The notes beneath the pieces are model-generated. The model was not told where the DNA came from and did no database searches. It saw only the letters and a program-made list of their open reading frames with translations. Of a DNA stretch of 64,000 bases, positions 51,275 through 60,194 are shown in pieces. Location of the stretch: assembly GCF_039531695.1 (NCBI RefSeq), contig NZ_BAAAQN010000019.1:62001-126000 (forward strand), in the 5' to 3' direction. Within the stretch, counting starts at the first letter, position 1; every line of letters starts with the position of its first letter. The position numbers and the translations under genes are program-made. Source of the stretch: Catenulispora yoronensis. GTDB lineage: Bacteria; Actinomycetota; Actinomycetes; Streptomycetales; Catenulisporaceae.

Positions 51275-51936
51275 GGGAGCGCATGAGGATTCTGATGACG
51301 GTGACGGCTCTGGCGGTGGCGATGGGGCCGGCGGTCGCGGCGGCGTCCACCGGCACGGTCACGGGCCCCGGGACAACCGCCGCGCCGGGTGCTGCGAGCA
51401 CTGGAGGCCCGGTGGCGCGGAGTTCGGCGACACAGGGCTCGGCAGCGCAGGATTCAGCAGCACAGGGCTCGGCGGCACAGGGCTCGGCGACACAGGGCTC
51501 GACCACCATCACCAAGCCGACCCCCACGATCCAGCCGGACCCCGCCGCCCCCGGCGGCCGGATCTGGGTCTCCGCCTCCGCCGCCGGCTGTCCCACGGCC
51601 ACCGGCACCGCGACCTCCCCGGCCCTGACCGCGCCGATCACCATGACGGCGACCAGGCCCGACGGCCAGGGCACCCTCCGCGACGACCTGATCAGCGGCG
51701 CCTACACGCTGACGCTGCACTGCGGCGGCACCGTGACCGCCACCATCCACGTGGTCGCCGCCGCCCAGGCCGCCGGGAGCGTCGCCCCGCGCGGCGCCGC
51801 CGACACCGGCGACGGCTCGGCCTCCGACCACCTCGGCATCGGCGACGCCGCCCTGGGCACAGCCTTCGTCCTCAGCGGCATCGGCTTCGCCACCGCGTCC
51901 GTCGTCCGCCGACGACGAGCGGGCACCCGCGAGTGA
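51271..51936 (+). CDS. Exported repeat protein with C-terminal anchor, partner of the downstream sortase
   Basis: 221 residues. A signal peptide (MTVTALAVAMGPAVAAAS) precedes a Ser/Ala/Gln spacer of AAQGS-type pentapeptides encoded by 15-bp repeats. A folded region (about residues 80-165) has two cysteines (SAAGCPT, LTLHCGG). The C-terminus has GAADTGDGS, a membrane helix and VVRRRRAGTRE, the layout of a sortase-sorting signal, though the motif is AADTG rather than LPxTG or LAxTG. Start overlaps the lipase stop and its stop overlaps the sortase start. Confidence 0.85.
   Translation: MRERMRILMTVTALAVAMGPAVAAASTGTVTGPGTTAAPGAASTGGPVARSSATQGSAAQDSAAQGSAAQGSATQGSTTITKPTPTIQPDPAAPGGRIWVSASAAGCPTATGTATSPALTAPITMTATRPDGQGTLRDDLISGAYTLTLHCGGTVTATIHVVAAAQAAGSVAPRGAADTGDGSASDHLGIGDAALGTAFVLSGIGFATASVVRRRRAGTRE
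51424..51498. repeat. 15-bp in-frame minisatellite in the sortase-substrate gene
   Basis: Five units of the type tcggcgacacagggc encode the AAQGS/ATQGS spacer. The first and last units are identical. Confidence 0.9.
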
Positions 51937-52661
51937 GCGGGGAGTCCGCCACGGTCGTGGCGATCCCGACCAGCACAGCCGCTGTCCGCCCGCCCCCGAC
52001 CGTCAGGACCCCGGCCACCCCCGGCCGCCGCAGCCGTCCAGGCCGCGTCCTGGCAGCGGCCTCGGTCCTGACCTCCCTCGTGGGCTCGGTCTTCGTCCAC
52101 CAGGCGCTCACCACCCCCGGCACCGCTTCCCCGCCCCAGCCGCCGCCGTGGGCCGCCCGCGCCGTCCCCGCCACCGCGCACCACGCCCCGCCGCTGGCCT
52201 TCTCGCGCCCGACGCGGGTCTCGATCGCACGCGTCGGCATCCACGCCGACGTCCTGGCCCTGGGGCTGGGACAGGGCGGCGGCGTCGGGGTGCCGCAGCC
52301 GGGGGAAGCGCTGAAGGCCGCCTGGTACAACCGGGGACCGGCCCCGGGGCAGGCCGGCCCGGCGGTCATCACCGGCCATGTCGACTCCCGCGAGGTCCCG
52401 GACAACCGGGCCGCGTTCTACGCGCTCGGCGCCGTGCGGCCCGGGGACGCGGTGGAGGTGGCCCGGGCCGACCGGCGGATCGCCGTGTTCACGGTCGACG
52501 CGGTCGCGCTGGTGCCCAAGGACCGGTTCCCCACCCGCGCCGTCTACGGCCCGACCGGCTACGCGGCGCTGCGGCTGATCACCTGCGGCGGCCGCTATGA
52601 CCAGCGCAATGGCTACTCCGACAACATCATCGTTTACGCACACCTGATCGGGGCACGCTGA
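51933..52661 (+). CDS. Sortase (class E/F-like transpeptidase)
   Basis: 242 residues from GTG 51933 (GTGA overlap). One N-terminal membrane helix (about residues 38-58) and a Pro-rich stalk precede the sortase barrel. The catalytic His is in VITGHVDS, the Cys in LITCGGRYD, and the Arg is likely that of GGRYD or QRNGY. The short form and the TCGG motif match actinobacterial class F/E sortases. The co-translated anchor protein is its probable substrate. Confidence 0.9.
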   Translation: MSGESATVVAIPTSTAAVRPPPTVRTPATPGRRSRPGRVLAAASVLTSLVGSVFVHQALTTPGTASPPQPPPWAARAVPATAHHAPPLAFSRPTRVSIARVGIHADVLALGLGQGGGVGVPQPGEALKAAWYNRGPAPGQAGPAVITGHVDSREVPDNRAAFYALGAVRPGDAVEVARADRRIAVFTVDAVALVPKDRFPTRAVYGPTGYAALRLITCGGRYDQRNGYSDNIIVYAHLIGAR

Positions 52662-52740
52662 TCGCTTCCGGTCGCGGCGCGACGACGAGCGACATAGCGT
52701 CGGGACGGATGATCTTCTTCGCTCAGGAAGGGGGACCGAC

Positions 52741-54255
52741 ATGCCCCAGCCGGAAAGCGCGACCGAGTCCTCCAAAGCCGGTAAGCAGGCTTTGGAGGAC
52801 TCCGAGTACGGGCCCCGGGTGCCGCACGAGTGGATGATCCTCGCGGTGGTGAGTCTGGCCCAGCTGATGGTGGTGCTGGACGCCACGATCGTGACGATCG
52901 CGCTGCCGTCGGCGCAGGAGGACCTGGGATTCTCCAACGACTCCCGGCAGTGGATCGTCACCGCCTACGCCCTGGCCTTCGGCTCGCTGCTGCTGGTCGG
53001 CGGCCGGTTCGCCGACCTGTTCGGCCGCCGGACCGCGCTGATCAGCGGCCTGGTCGGGTTCGCCATCGCCTCGGCGCTGGCGGGCATCGCGCCGAACGTC
53101 GGCGTGCTGATCGCCGGCCGCGCGCTCCAAGGCCTGTTCGGCGCGCTGCTGGCTCCGGCCGCGCTGTCCGCGCTGACCACGACCTTCACCCACCCGGCCG
53201 AGCGGAACCGGGCCTTCGCCGTGTACGGCGCGGTGGCCGGCGCCGGCGGCGCCGTGGGCCTGCTGGTCGGCGGCCTGCTCACCGAGTACCTGAACTGGCG
53301 CTGGACGCTGTTCGTGAACCTGCTGATCGCCGCGGTGGCACTGGTCGGCGCCCGGATGTTCGTCCCGAACCACCGCCCCGAGGGGCGGCCCACGCTGGAC
53401 CTGCCGGGCACGTTCCTGGCCTGTGCGGGCTTGTTCCTACTGGTCTTCGGCTTCTCCCGGGCCGAGTCCGAGGGCTGGAGCTCCCCGCAGTGCTGGGTGA
53501 GCCTGATCGTCGGCCTGGTGCTGCTGGCCGTGTTCGCCTGGTGGCAGACCCGCGCCGAGCACCCGCTGCTGCCGCTGCGCGTGCCCGGCGAGCGCAACCG
53601 CGGCGCGTCCTACCTCGGCATGTTCATCACTGGTGCCGGCATGTTCGGCGTCTTCCTGTTCCTGACCTACTACCTCCAGACCATCCTGCAGTACTCGCCG
53701 GTCAAGACCGGTCTGGCGTTCCTGCCGATGATCGCGGCGCTGATGGTGGCCGCCCAGGTGGCGACGATCGTGCTGCTGCCCAGGGTCGGCCCCAAGCCGC
53801 TGGTGCCGCTCGGCATGGCCTGCGGCGCGGCCGGCATGTTCTGGCTGACCGGCCTGGAGCTGGACAGCACCTACGCCGCGCACGTCCTGCCGCCGCTGCT
53901 GGTGGTCGGGGTCGGCATGGGTCTGATCTTCGCCCCGGCGATGGCGATGGCCACCTACGGGGTCCAGGCGAACGACGCCGGCGTCGCCTCGGCGATGGTG
54001 AACACCTGTCAGCAGGTCGGCGGTTCCATCGGTACCGCGCTGCTGTCCAGCCTGGCCGCCACCGCCGCGACGAACTACGTCAAGGGCAAGCCGCCGAGCC
54101 AGTTGTTGCAGGCGCAGGCGCAGCTGCACAGCTACGCCACCGCCTATCGCTGGTCGGCCTGGTTCTTCGTGGCCGGCGCGGTGATCTGCTTCTTCCTGTA
54201 CCGGCCCGGCGCGCCCAAGGGCGACCCCGAGGGGCAGGCCGCCGTCCACATGTGA
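52741..54255 (+). CDS. MFS multidrug exporter, DHA2 (14-helix) family
   Basis: 504 residues with GGAAGGGGGA before the ATG. DHA2 motifs: VLDATIVTIALPSA in helix 1, GGRFADLFGRR (motif A) and the antiporter motif around GAVGLLVGGLL. Fourteen helices, short acidic N-terminal tail. No regulator is adjacent; the gene stands alone between the sortase operon and a convergent ABC-2 operon, with only 3 bp between the stops. Confidence 0.93.
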   Translation: MPQPESATESSKAGKQALEDSEYGPRVPHEWMILAVVSLAQLMVVLDATIVTIALPSAQEDLGFSNDSRQWIVTAYALAFGSLLLVGGRFADLFGRRTALISGLVGFAIASALAGIAPNVGVLIAGRALQGLFGALLAPAALSALTTTFTHPAERNRAFAVYGAVAGAGGAVGLLVGGLLTEYLNWRWTLFVNLLIAAVALVGARMFVPNHRPEGRPTLDLPGTFLACAGLFLLVFGFSRAESEGWSSPQCWVSLIVGLVLLAVFAWWQTRAEHPLLPLRVPGERNRGASYLGMFITGAGMFGVFLFLTYYLQTILQYSPVKTGLAFLPMIAALMVAAQVATIVLLPRVGPKPLVPLGMACGAAGMFWLTGLELDSTYAAHVLPPLLVVGVGMGLIFAPAMAMATYGVQANDAGVASAMVNTCQQVGGSIGTALLSSLAATAATNYVKGKPPSQLLQAQAQLHSYATAYRWSAWFFVAGAVICFFLYRPGAPKGDPEGQAAVHM

Positions 54256-54258
54256 CCG

Positions 54259-55008
54259 TCAGCCGGTGTCCCGCCGCGTGACCACCAGCAGCGGGACCAC
54301 CAGCACGACCGCCAGGTAGAGCACGCACACCCCCCACGCCGCGCCGGTGCCCAACAGCCAGCCGGCGGGCTCCCGGGGCAGCGTCCGCGCCGGGGTCGAC
54401 ATCGCCTCGCCGATCCTCAGAAAGGTCAGCCGGGCGATGTCGGCCTTGACGGACCCCGGCATCAGGTTCGGGATCACCCCCATGCCGACGAACACGATCC
54501 CGAAGAACGTCGCGACCGCCGCCGTGGTCCGCTCCAGCAGCACCCCGACGCAGAAGCCGAACATGCCGATGAACACCAGGTAGCAGCCGCAGCCCAGCAC
54601 CGAGATCAGCATGTCGTGGTCGGCCAGCGAGAAGTGCACGCCGCGGTGTCCCAGCAGGACCTGCGCGGCGAGGAACGCGGCGAGCGCCGCGGCCTGGCCC
54701 CCGACCAGCAGCACCGCGAACAGCAGGCCGGCCTTCGCCGCGATCACCAGGCGGCGCCGGGGCACGGTGGCGAACGTGGTCCGGATCAGCCCGGTGCTGT
54801 ACTCCGTCGACACCACGAGCACGCCCAGCACGCCGAAGGCCAGCTGGCCGAAGGCCGTGCCCTGGAGGGCGTCGGTCGGCGAGGCCTGGTCCGGCTTGAC
54901 GACCAGCGCGTAGGCCACGGCGATCCCGATCATCCCGACCGCCGCGACATAGAGCGCCCACCAAGTGGAGCGCACGCTCCACAGCTTGATCCACTCCGAC
55001 TTGATCAT
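54259..55008 (-). CDS. ABC-2 type transporter permease
   Basis: 249 residues, six predicted helices. MIKSEWIKLWSVRSTWW is the typical ABC-2 start, with STEYSTGLIRTTFATVPRR in the first cytoplasmic loop. The ATG lies 2 bp after the ATPase stop. Together they form an ABC-2 exporter of the type used for drug or lantibiotic self-protection, probably controlled by the adjacent kinase/regulator pair. Confidence 0.92.
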   Translation of the reverse strand: MIKSEWIKLWSVRSTWWALYVAAVGMIGIAVAYALVVKPDQASPTDALQGTAFGQLAFGVLGVLVVSTEYSTGLIRTTFATVPRRRLVIAAKAGLLFAVLLVGGQAAALAAFLAAQVLLGHRGVHFSLADHDMLISVLGCGCYLVFIGMFGFCVGVLLERTTAAVATFFGIVFVGMGVIPNLMPGSVKADIARLTFLRIGEAMSTPARTLPREPAGWLLGTGAAWGVCVLYLAVVLVVPLLVVTRRDTG

Positions 55009-55010
55009 GA

Positions 55011-55913
55011 TCAGGCCCCCCGGTACTCGACCGACGCGTCGGTCAGCCGCAGATACGCGTCCTCCAACGAGACCGACTGGCGCGTCACCTCCAGCAGCAG
55101 GATCCCGGCGCGGTGCGCGAGCCGCGCCACCTGGTCGCCGTCCAGGCCCGCCACCCGCAGCGTGTCCGGGCCGTCCGGCGTCACCTGTCCGCCGGCCCCG
55201 GCGAGCAGCGCGATCAGCGGGCCCGGATCGTCGGTGCGGACCGTCAGGAAGCCGCCGGCCGAGCGGGCGATCAGCTCCCGGGCGGCGATGTCGGCGATCA
55301 GCCGGCCCCGGCCGATCACGACCAGGTGGTCGGCGGTGTGCTCCATCTCGCTCATCAGGTGGCTGGAGACGAACACCGTCCGGCCCTCGGCAGCCAGTGC
55401 CTTCATCAGGTCCCGGATCCAGCGGATGCCCTCCGGGTCCAAGCCGTTCACCGGCTCGTCGAACAGCAGGATCCCCGGGTCGCCGAGCAGCGCGGTGGCG
55501 ATGCCCAGGCGCTGGCGCATGCCCAGGCTGAAGCCGCCGACGCGGCGGTCGGCCACCGCGGCCAGGCCGACGCGGCCCAGCACCTCGTCCACCCGGCGCT
55601 CCGGCAGCTTCCCGGCGGCGGCGACCGCGCGCAGGTGCTGACGGGCGCTGCGGCCCGGGTGCACGCCGCCGGCGTCGAGCAGCGCGCCGACGTGGGTCAG
55701 CGGCCGCTCCAGCGCGGCGTAGGGCCGGCCGTCGACCAGGATCCGGCCGGCGGTCGGCAGGTCCAGTCCGAGGACGGCGCGCATGGTGGTGGACTTCCCG
55801 GCGCCGTTGGGTCCCAGGAACCCGGTGACCCGGCCGGGGCGCACTTCGAAGGACAGGTCCCGGACGGCGTACGTGTCGCCGTAGCGCTTGCTGAGGCTCT
55901 CGATCTCGATCAC
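55011..55913 (-). CDS. ABC-2 transporter ATP-binding protein
   Basis: 300 residues from GTG 55913. Walker A GPNGAGKST, signature SLGMRQRLGIATAL, Walker B ILLFDEPVNGLDPEG and switch His in VSSHLMSEME. The C-terminal extra domain (about residues 215-300) is usual for DrrA/BcrA-type ATPases of drug exporters. Adjacent and translationally close to the permease. Confidence 0.93.
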   Translation of the reverse strand: MIEIESLSKRYGDTYAVRDLSFEVRPGRVTGFLGPNGAGKSTTMRAVLGLDLPTAGRILVDGRPYAALERPLTHVGALLDAGGVHPGRSARQHLRAVAAAGKLPERRVDEVLGRVGLAAVADRRVGGFSLGMRQRLGIATALLGDPGILLFDEPVNGLDPEGIRWIRDLMKALAAEGRTVFVSSHLMSEMEHTADHLVVIGRGRLIADIAARELIARSAGGFLTVRTDDPGPLIALLAGAGGQVTPDGPDTLRVAGLDGDQVARLAHRAGILLLEVTRQSVSLEDAYLRLTDASVEYRGA

Positions 55914-56049
55914 GCGTCAACGCTCGCAGCGGCGGGCCGGCGGCACATCGGAGCCGGGTCCGGTCCCGCGCCTCCCGCGTCTCCTACCCCGGTACGGTTT
56001 TCGGCCCGCGTCGTTGATCGGCCTCGGCCGCCAGGCTTACCGTCGGGAC

Positions 56050-57264
56050 ATGGTCGACACCGCAGCCCTGCGCAAGGCACGACTGCGGCCGTGGCAGCGG
56101 ATCTTCGTGGACGTCGTCATAGCCCTGTTGTTCTTGGCACCGTTCGGCTCGCCGCGGGTGACCGGCCCGGTGTATACGAATCCGCTGCTGTCGCTGGTCG
56201 TCGTGGCCATCTCGCTGGTGTTCCTGGCCCGGCGCCGCTATCCGCTGACGGTCTTCCTGCTGCTGACCCTGGGGACGCTGACGCTGGCGGCGTCTCCGGC
56301 TCCTTACAACGCCTACCAGCCCTTCGCGATCATGTTCGCGCTCTACACCGTCGCCACCGCCCGCTCCGGCCGCACCACCGCGCTGGCCTCCGCCGGGATC
56401 CTGGGCCTGGCGCTGGTGGTGCTGGCCCACCTGCACACGGCGCCGTCGACGACGGTGCTCAGCGCGGCCGCGGTCGCGATCGCCCCGGCGACGGCCGGCT
56501 ACGCCGTGCGACAGCAGCGCCAACACCAGCGGGCGATGGCCGCCGAGCAGGCCGGGAAGATCGAGGCCGAGGTCTCGACCCGGCTGGCCGAGGAGCGACT
56601 GCGGATCGCCCGGGAGCTGCACGACGTGGTGGCGCACGCGCTCAGCCTGATCACCGTGCAGGCCGGGGTCGCGGTGTTCCGGGAGCACGAGGCGTCCGGA
56701 ATGCGCGCGACGCTGGTGTCGATCGAGGAGACCGGGCGCACGGCGATGGTGGACATGCGGCAGCTGCTCGGCGTGCTGCGGGCGGGCCCGGCACCGGGCC
56801 GCTCGGCCGACGGCCCGGAGCCGGCACCGGAGCCCGAGCCAGCGCCGGCACCGGATCTGGCCCCGGATCTGGCCCCGGTTCCCGACCTGTTCGAGATCGG
56901 CACCCTGATATCCCAGACCGCGCAGGCCGGGCTGCGGATCACCCTGCGGGAGGAGGGCGAGCCCCGTCCGCTGCCGACGGCGGTGGGCCTGGCCGTCTAC
57001 CGGATCGTGCAGGAATCGCTGACCAACATCCTGCGCCACGCTCAGACCGCGTCCGGCTCCGTGCTGCTGCGCTTCGAGCCCGAGGCGGTCGCGGTCACGG
57101 TCGCCAGTCCCCCGCCGCCGGACGGGCTGCCGCCCAAGGCGGCCGGGCCGCCCGGCCACGGCCTGCGCGGCATGGCCGAGCGCACGGCGCTGTTCGGCGG
57201 GACGTTCTCCGCCGGTCCGACCGGTGACGGCGGCTTCCTGGTGACGGCGAGGTTCCCCGCATGA
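56050..57264 (+). CDS. NarL-type sensor histidine kinase
   Basis: 404 residues from ATG 56050. Five or so N-terminal membrane helices (to about residue 155), then the phospho-acceptor motif RIARELHDVVAHALSLI, the N box RIVQESLTNILRHA and the G box GHGLRGMAERTALFGG. A Pro/Glu/Ala-rich linker (PEPAPEPEPAPAPDLAPD) divides the dimerisation and ATPase parts. The stop overlaps the regulator start (ATGA). Divergent from the ABC-2 exporter. Confidence 0.93.
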   Translation: MVDTAALRKARLRPWQRIFVDVVIALLFLAPFGSPRVTGPVYTNPLLSLVVVAISLVFLARRRYPLTVFLLLTLGTLTLAASPAPYNAYQPFAIMFALYTVATARSGRTTALASAGILGLALVVLAHLHTAPSTTVLSAAAVAIAPATAGYAVRQQRQHQRAMAAEQAGKIEAEVSTRLAEERLRIARELHDVVAHALSLITVQAGVAVFREHEASGMRATLVSIEETGRTAMVDMRQLLGVLRAGPAPGRSADGPEPAPEPEPAPAPDLAPDLAPVPDLFEIGTLISQTAQAGLRITLREEGEPRPLPTAVGLAVYRIVQESLTNILRHAQTASGSVLLRFEPEAVAVTVASPPPPDGLPPKAAGPPGHGLRGMAERTALFGGTFSAGPTGDGGFLVTARFPA

Positions 57265-57941
57265 GCCGCATCCTGATCGCCGACGACCAGGCGCTGCTGC
57301 GGGCCTCGCTGCGGGCGCTGATCAACGGGTACGACGGCTGCGAGGTGGTCGGCGAGGCCGCGGACGGCGCGCAGGCCGTGAAGCTGGCCGGCGAGCTGCG
57401 GCCGGACCTGGTGCTGATGGACGTCCGGATGCCGGTGCTGGACGGCATCGAGGCCACCCGGCGGATCACCGCGGCCGCCGACGGGGTCCGGGTCCTCATC
57501 CTGACCACGTTCGACCTGGACGAGTACGTCTACGAGGGGCTGCTGGCCGGGGCCAGCGGATTCCTGCTGAAGGACTCCCCGCCGGCCGACCTCGTCAAGG
57601 CGATCGAGGTGATCCGCGGCGGGGACGCGCTGCTGGCGCCCACCGCGACCCGGCGGCTGATCAGCGAGTTCGTGCGGGGGCGGGCGCCGGCGGCCGGGGG
57701 CGCCGGTCCGGGGCGTCCCCGGGCAGGCTCCCCGGATCTCAGCGCTCTGACCGGCCGCGAACTGGAGGTGCTGACCCTGGTGGCCCGGGGCCGGTCGAAC
57801 ACGGAGATCGCCGCCGACCTGTTCGTGTCGATGTCGACCGTGAAGACGCACATGTCGGCGCTGCTGGCCAAGCTCGGCGCGCGGGATCGGGCGCAGCTGG
57901 TCGTCCTGGCGTACGAGAGCGGCGTGGTCCGGGCCCGGTGA
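57261..57941 (+). CDS. NarL/FixJ-family response regulator
   Basis: 226 residues. Receiver with ADDQ, phospho-Asp in VLMDVRMP and Lys in FLLKDS; LuxR helix-turn-helix at the C-terminus (LTGRELEVLTLVARGRSNTE, STVKTHMSALL). It is coupled to the kinase by a 4-bp overlap. The divergent ABC-2 exporter is its likely target. It is clearly related to the regulator at 18.4 kb. Confidence 0.94.
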   Translation: MSRILIADDQALLRASLRALINGYDGCEVVGEAADGAQAVKLAGELRPDLVLMDVRMPVLDGIEATRRITAAADGVRVLILTTFDLDEYVYEGLLAGASGFLLKDSPPADLVKAIEVIRGGDALLAPTATRRLISEFVRGRAPAAGGAGPGRPRAGSPDLSALTGRELEVLTLVARGRSNTEIAADLFVSMSTVKTHMSALLAKLGARDRAQLVVLAYESGVVRAR

Positions 57942-57998
57942 GGGCGCCCGCGACCGTGCCGGCCGCTCTCACCCGGCCCGTCGCCGGCCCGTCGCCGC

Positions 57999-58739
57999 TC
58001 AGTTGCCGCCGGCCACCCGCAGCACGGCACCGGTGGTGAAGCTCGCCTCGTCGCTGAGCAGCCAGGCGATGGCCGCCGCGATCTCCTCCGGCTCGCCGGC
58101 CCGCCCGAGCGGCAGCAGCGCGCCGCGCTTCGCGGCCCGCTCCGGGTCGCCCATGTCGGCGTGGATCCGGGTCCGGGTGATCCCGGCCTGGACCGAGTTC
58201 ACGCGGATCCCGACCGGGCCGAGCTCCTGCGCCAGGCCGACGGTGATCGAGTCGACCGCCGCCTTCGCCCCGGCGTAGTGCACGTACTCGTTCGGCGATC
58301 CGCGGGTGGCCGCGCCGGAGGAGACGTTGACGATCGCGCCGCCGCCCCGCTTGCCCATCTCCTGCGCCGCGCGCCGGCAGCACAGCAGGTAGCCGACCAC
58401 GTTGACGTCCACCACCCGGCGGATGTCCGCGGCGTCGGCGTCGACGAGCTTGGTCAGCGGCCCGGTCAGGCCGGCGTTGTTCACCAGCCCGGTGAGCCCG
58501 CCGAGTTCGGCGAGCGTGGTGTCGAACAATCGTTCGACGTCGGCCTCGTCGGAGGTGTCCATGCGGACCGCCACGCAGCGTCGTCCGAGGTCACGGACCT
58601 CGGCGGCGGTGGCCTCGGCGGCCGCCGCGTCGCTGAGATAGCTGAAGGCGATGTCGTGGCCGTCCCGGGCCAGGCGCAGCGCGGTGGCGCGGCCGATGCC
58701 CCGGCCGCCGCCGGTGATGAGGGTGACGCGGGATTCCAT
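57999..58739 (-). CDS. Short-chain dehydrogenase/reductase (FabG-like)
   Basis: 246 residues. TGGGRGIG cofactor motif, NNAG, catalytic Ser in VSSGAA, and Tyr-Lys in YVHYAGAKAA. Close to FabG/glucose-dehydrogenase-like oxidoreductases. The ATG at 58739 is 41 bp from the divergent PAP2 gene start, so the promoters are very close. Substrate unknown. Confidence 0.92.
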   Translation of the reverse strand: MESRVTLITGGGRGIGRATALRLARDGHDIAFSYLSDAAAAEATAAEVRDLGRRCVAVRMDTSDEADVERLFDTTLAELGGLTGLVNNAGLTGPLTKLVDADAADIRRVVDVNVVGYLLCCRRAAQEMGKRGGGAIVNVSSGAATRGSPNEYVHYAGAKAAVDSITVGLAQELGPVGIRVNSVQAGITRTRIHADMGDPERAAKRGALLPLGRAGEPEEIAAAIAWLLSDEASFTTGAVLRVAGGN

Positions 58740-58780
58740 AGCGTCACGCTAGCGGGTTGCCTGTGGAACAGTTTCTCTTG

Positions 58781-59599
58781 ATGACTGACACGCACATGGC
58801 CGCCTCGGCGTCCGGCCCCATCGAGTCCGGGGCCGAACCCGAGGACCGGAGCACGCCGCGACCTGCCGTTCCCGCCGGACAGACAGGTCGCGGCAGCAGA
58901 TGGCGGCGCACCCTCCGCCGGCCCGGGACCTGGATCCCGCTGGCTCTGCTCGGGATCTACCTGGTGCTCTGGACGCTGGTACTGGCCCGCCCGACGTTCC
59001 TGACCTCCTTCGACCTCTGGGTGCGCGACCGCGTCCAGGACTCCGCGCACGCCGACCTCGACGGCGCGCACCGCTGGCGGCTGATCAAGCACACCGCGGA
59101 CCTCGGCGGCAGCGTCGCCGTGCCCGGCGGGTCCGGGCACATCCAGCTGGGGATGGTGCTGCTGGGAGTGGTGGCCCTGCTGGCGGCGGCGGTGCGCCGC
59201 AGCTGGCGGCCGGTGGCCGCGGCGGCCGCCGGCTACGCGGCACTGGGCGTGGTCCTGGTGTTGAAGGCGGTCGGCAACCGCCCCGGCCCGAGCATGGCCG
59301 GGCAGGTGTTCAGCGACGGACTGGGCTACTTCCCGTCCGGGCACACCGGCACCACGATGCTGTGTTACGGCACGTCCGCACTGATCCTGGCCTTCGTCTT
59401 CACCGGGCGACCGCTGCGCCTGCTCATCGCCGCCGGCATGACGCTGCTGGCGCTGGCGGTGGGATCGGCCCTGGTGTGGATGGACTACCACTGGCTGTCC
59501 GACGTGCTGGGGTCCTACGCGCTGGGCGGTGCCGCGTTGTTCGTCGTGGCGCGGATCCTCGGCTTCCGGATCGGCGTCAGCCGCTCGACCGACCGGTAG
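58781..59599 (+). CDS. PAP2-family membrane phosphatase
   Basis: 272 residues from ATG 58781 (a TTG at 58757 would add eight residues). Six membrane helices. The three PAP2 motifs are present: KAVGNRPGP, FPSGHTGTT and VWMDYHWLSDV, including both catalytic His residues. Probable substrate is undecaprenyl or phosphatidic/lipid phosphate on the outer face. The 3' end overlaps the convergent sigma-partner gene by 23 bp. Confidence 0.92.
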   Translation: MTDTHMAASASGPIESGAEPEDRSTPRPAVPAGQTGRGSRWRRTLRRPGTWIPLALLGIYLVLWTLVLARPTFLTSFDLWVRDRVQDSAHADLDGAHRWRLIKHTADLGGSVAVPGGSGHIQLGMVLLGVVALLAAAVRRSWRPVAAAAAGYAALGVVLVLKAVGNRPGPSMAGQVFSDGLGYFPSGHTGTTMLCYGTSALILAFVFTGRPLRLLIAAGMTLLALAVGSALVWMDYHWLSDVLGSYALGGAALFVVARILGFRIGVSRSTDR

Positions 59600-60194
59600 G
59601 GGCCGATGTGCCCAGAAAACCCGGCGCTCCGGTGGGCGCGGTGAAGTTCGGCTTGCCGTTGCTCGAATACGGCGAGGCGAACACGACCAGGTGGCAGTCC
59701 GGCACCGAGGTGTAGGCAGGGCGGGTCGGCGACGACGGTCCGGTGGTCGGGGTCTTGCCGCCGCCCTTCGACGGCACGCTGGCGAACGGCGGCGGCGGGG
59801 TCAGAATCAGGATGTTGTCGCACAGCCCGGACGGGGACGCCGTCCCGGCGGAAGCCGAGGGTGTCGGGGATGTCGGGGGCGTCGAGGGCGTCGGCTGACC
59901 GCTCGTGGCGGCCACGCTCCCGGCGGCGACCACGGCGTTGCCCGCCCCGGACGGCCCGGAGCCGCCCGAGCCGCCGGACCCGCCGACCACCACGGCCACG
60001 ACGGCCGCCCCGGCCAGCACCGCCGCCGCGCCCGATCCGACCAGCACCGTCCGGCGGCGCCGCCCGGCGTTGTACACCCGGTCCAGGTCCAGCTCGGGCG
60101 GCCCGAGCCCGTTCGTCTCCTCGGCCATCGCCGTGTACAGCTCCCATTCGAAGTCGTAGTCGTGGACGAAGCCGTCGTCGTCGTGGTCGGTCAC
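59577..60194 (-). CDS. Single-pass membrane protein, partner of the SigE-family sigma factor
   Basis: 205 residues from GTG 60194, overlapping the sigma stop (GTGA). The N-terminal cytoplasmic part is acidic (TDHDDDGFVHDYDFEWELY) and contains a conserved ELYTAMAEE-like helix; one membrane helix (about residues 58-78) is followed by a Gly/Ser/Pro/Thr-rich extracytoplasmic spacer and two Cys. The layout fits a membrane partner or non-classical anti-sigma factor for the SigE-family gene upstream, but there is no zinc anti-sigma motif (HxxxCxxC). Confidence 0.8.
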   Translation of the reverse strand: MTDHDDDGFVHDYDFEWELYTAMAEETNGLGPPELDLDRVYNAGRRRRTVLVGSGAAAVLAGAAVVAVVVGGSGGSGGSGPSGAGNAVVAAGSVAATSGQPTPSTPPTSPTPSASAGTASPSGLCDNILILTPPPPFASVPSKGGGKTPTTGPSSPTRPAYTSVPDCHLVVFASPYSSNGKPNFTAPTGAPGFLGTSAPTGRSSG

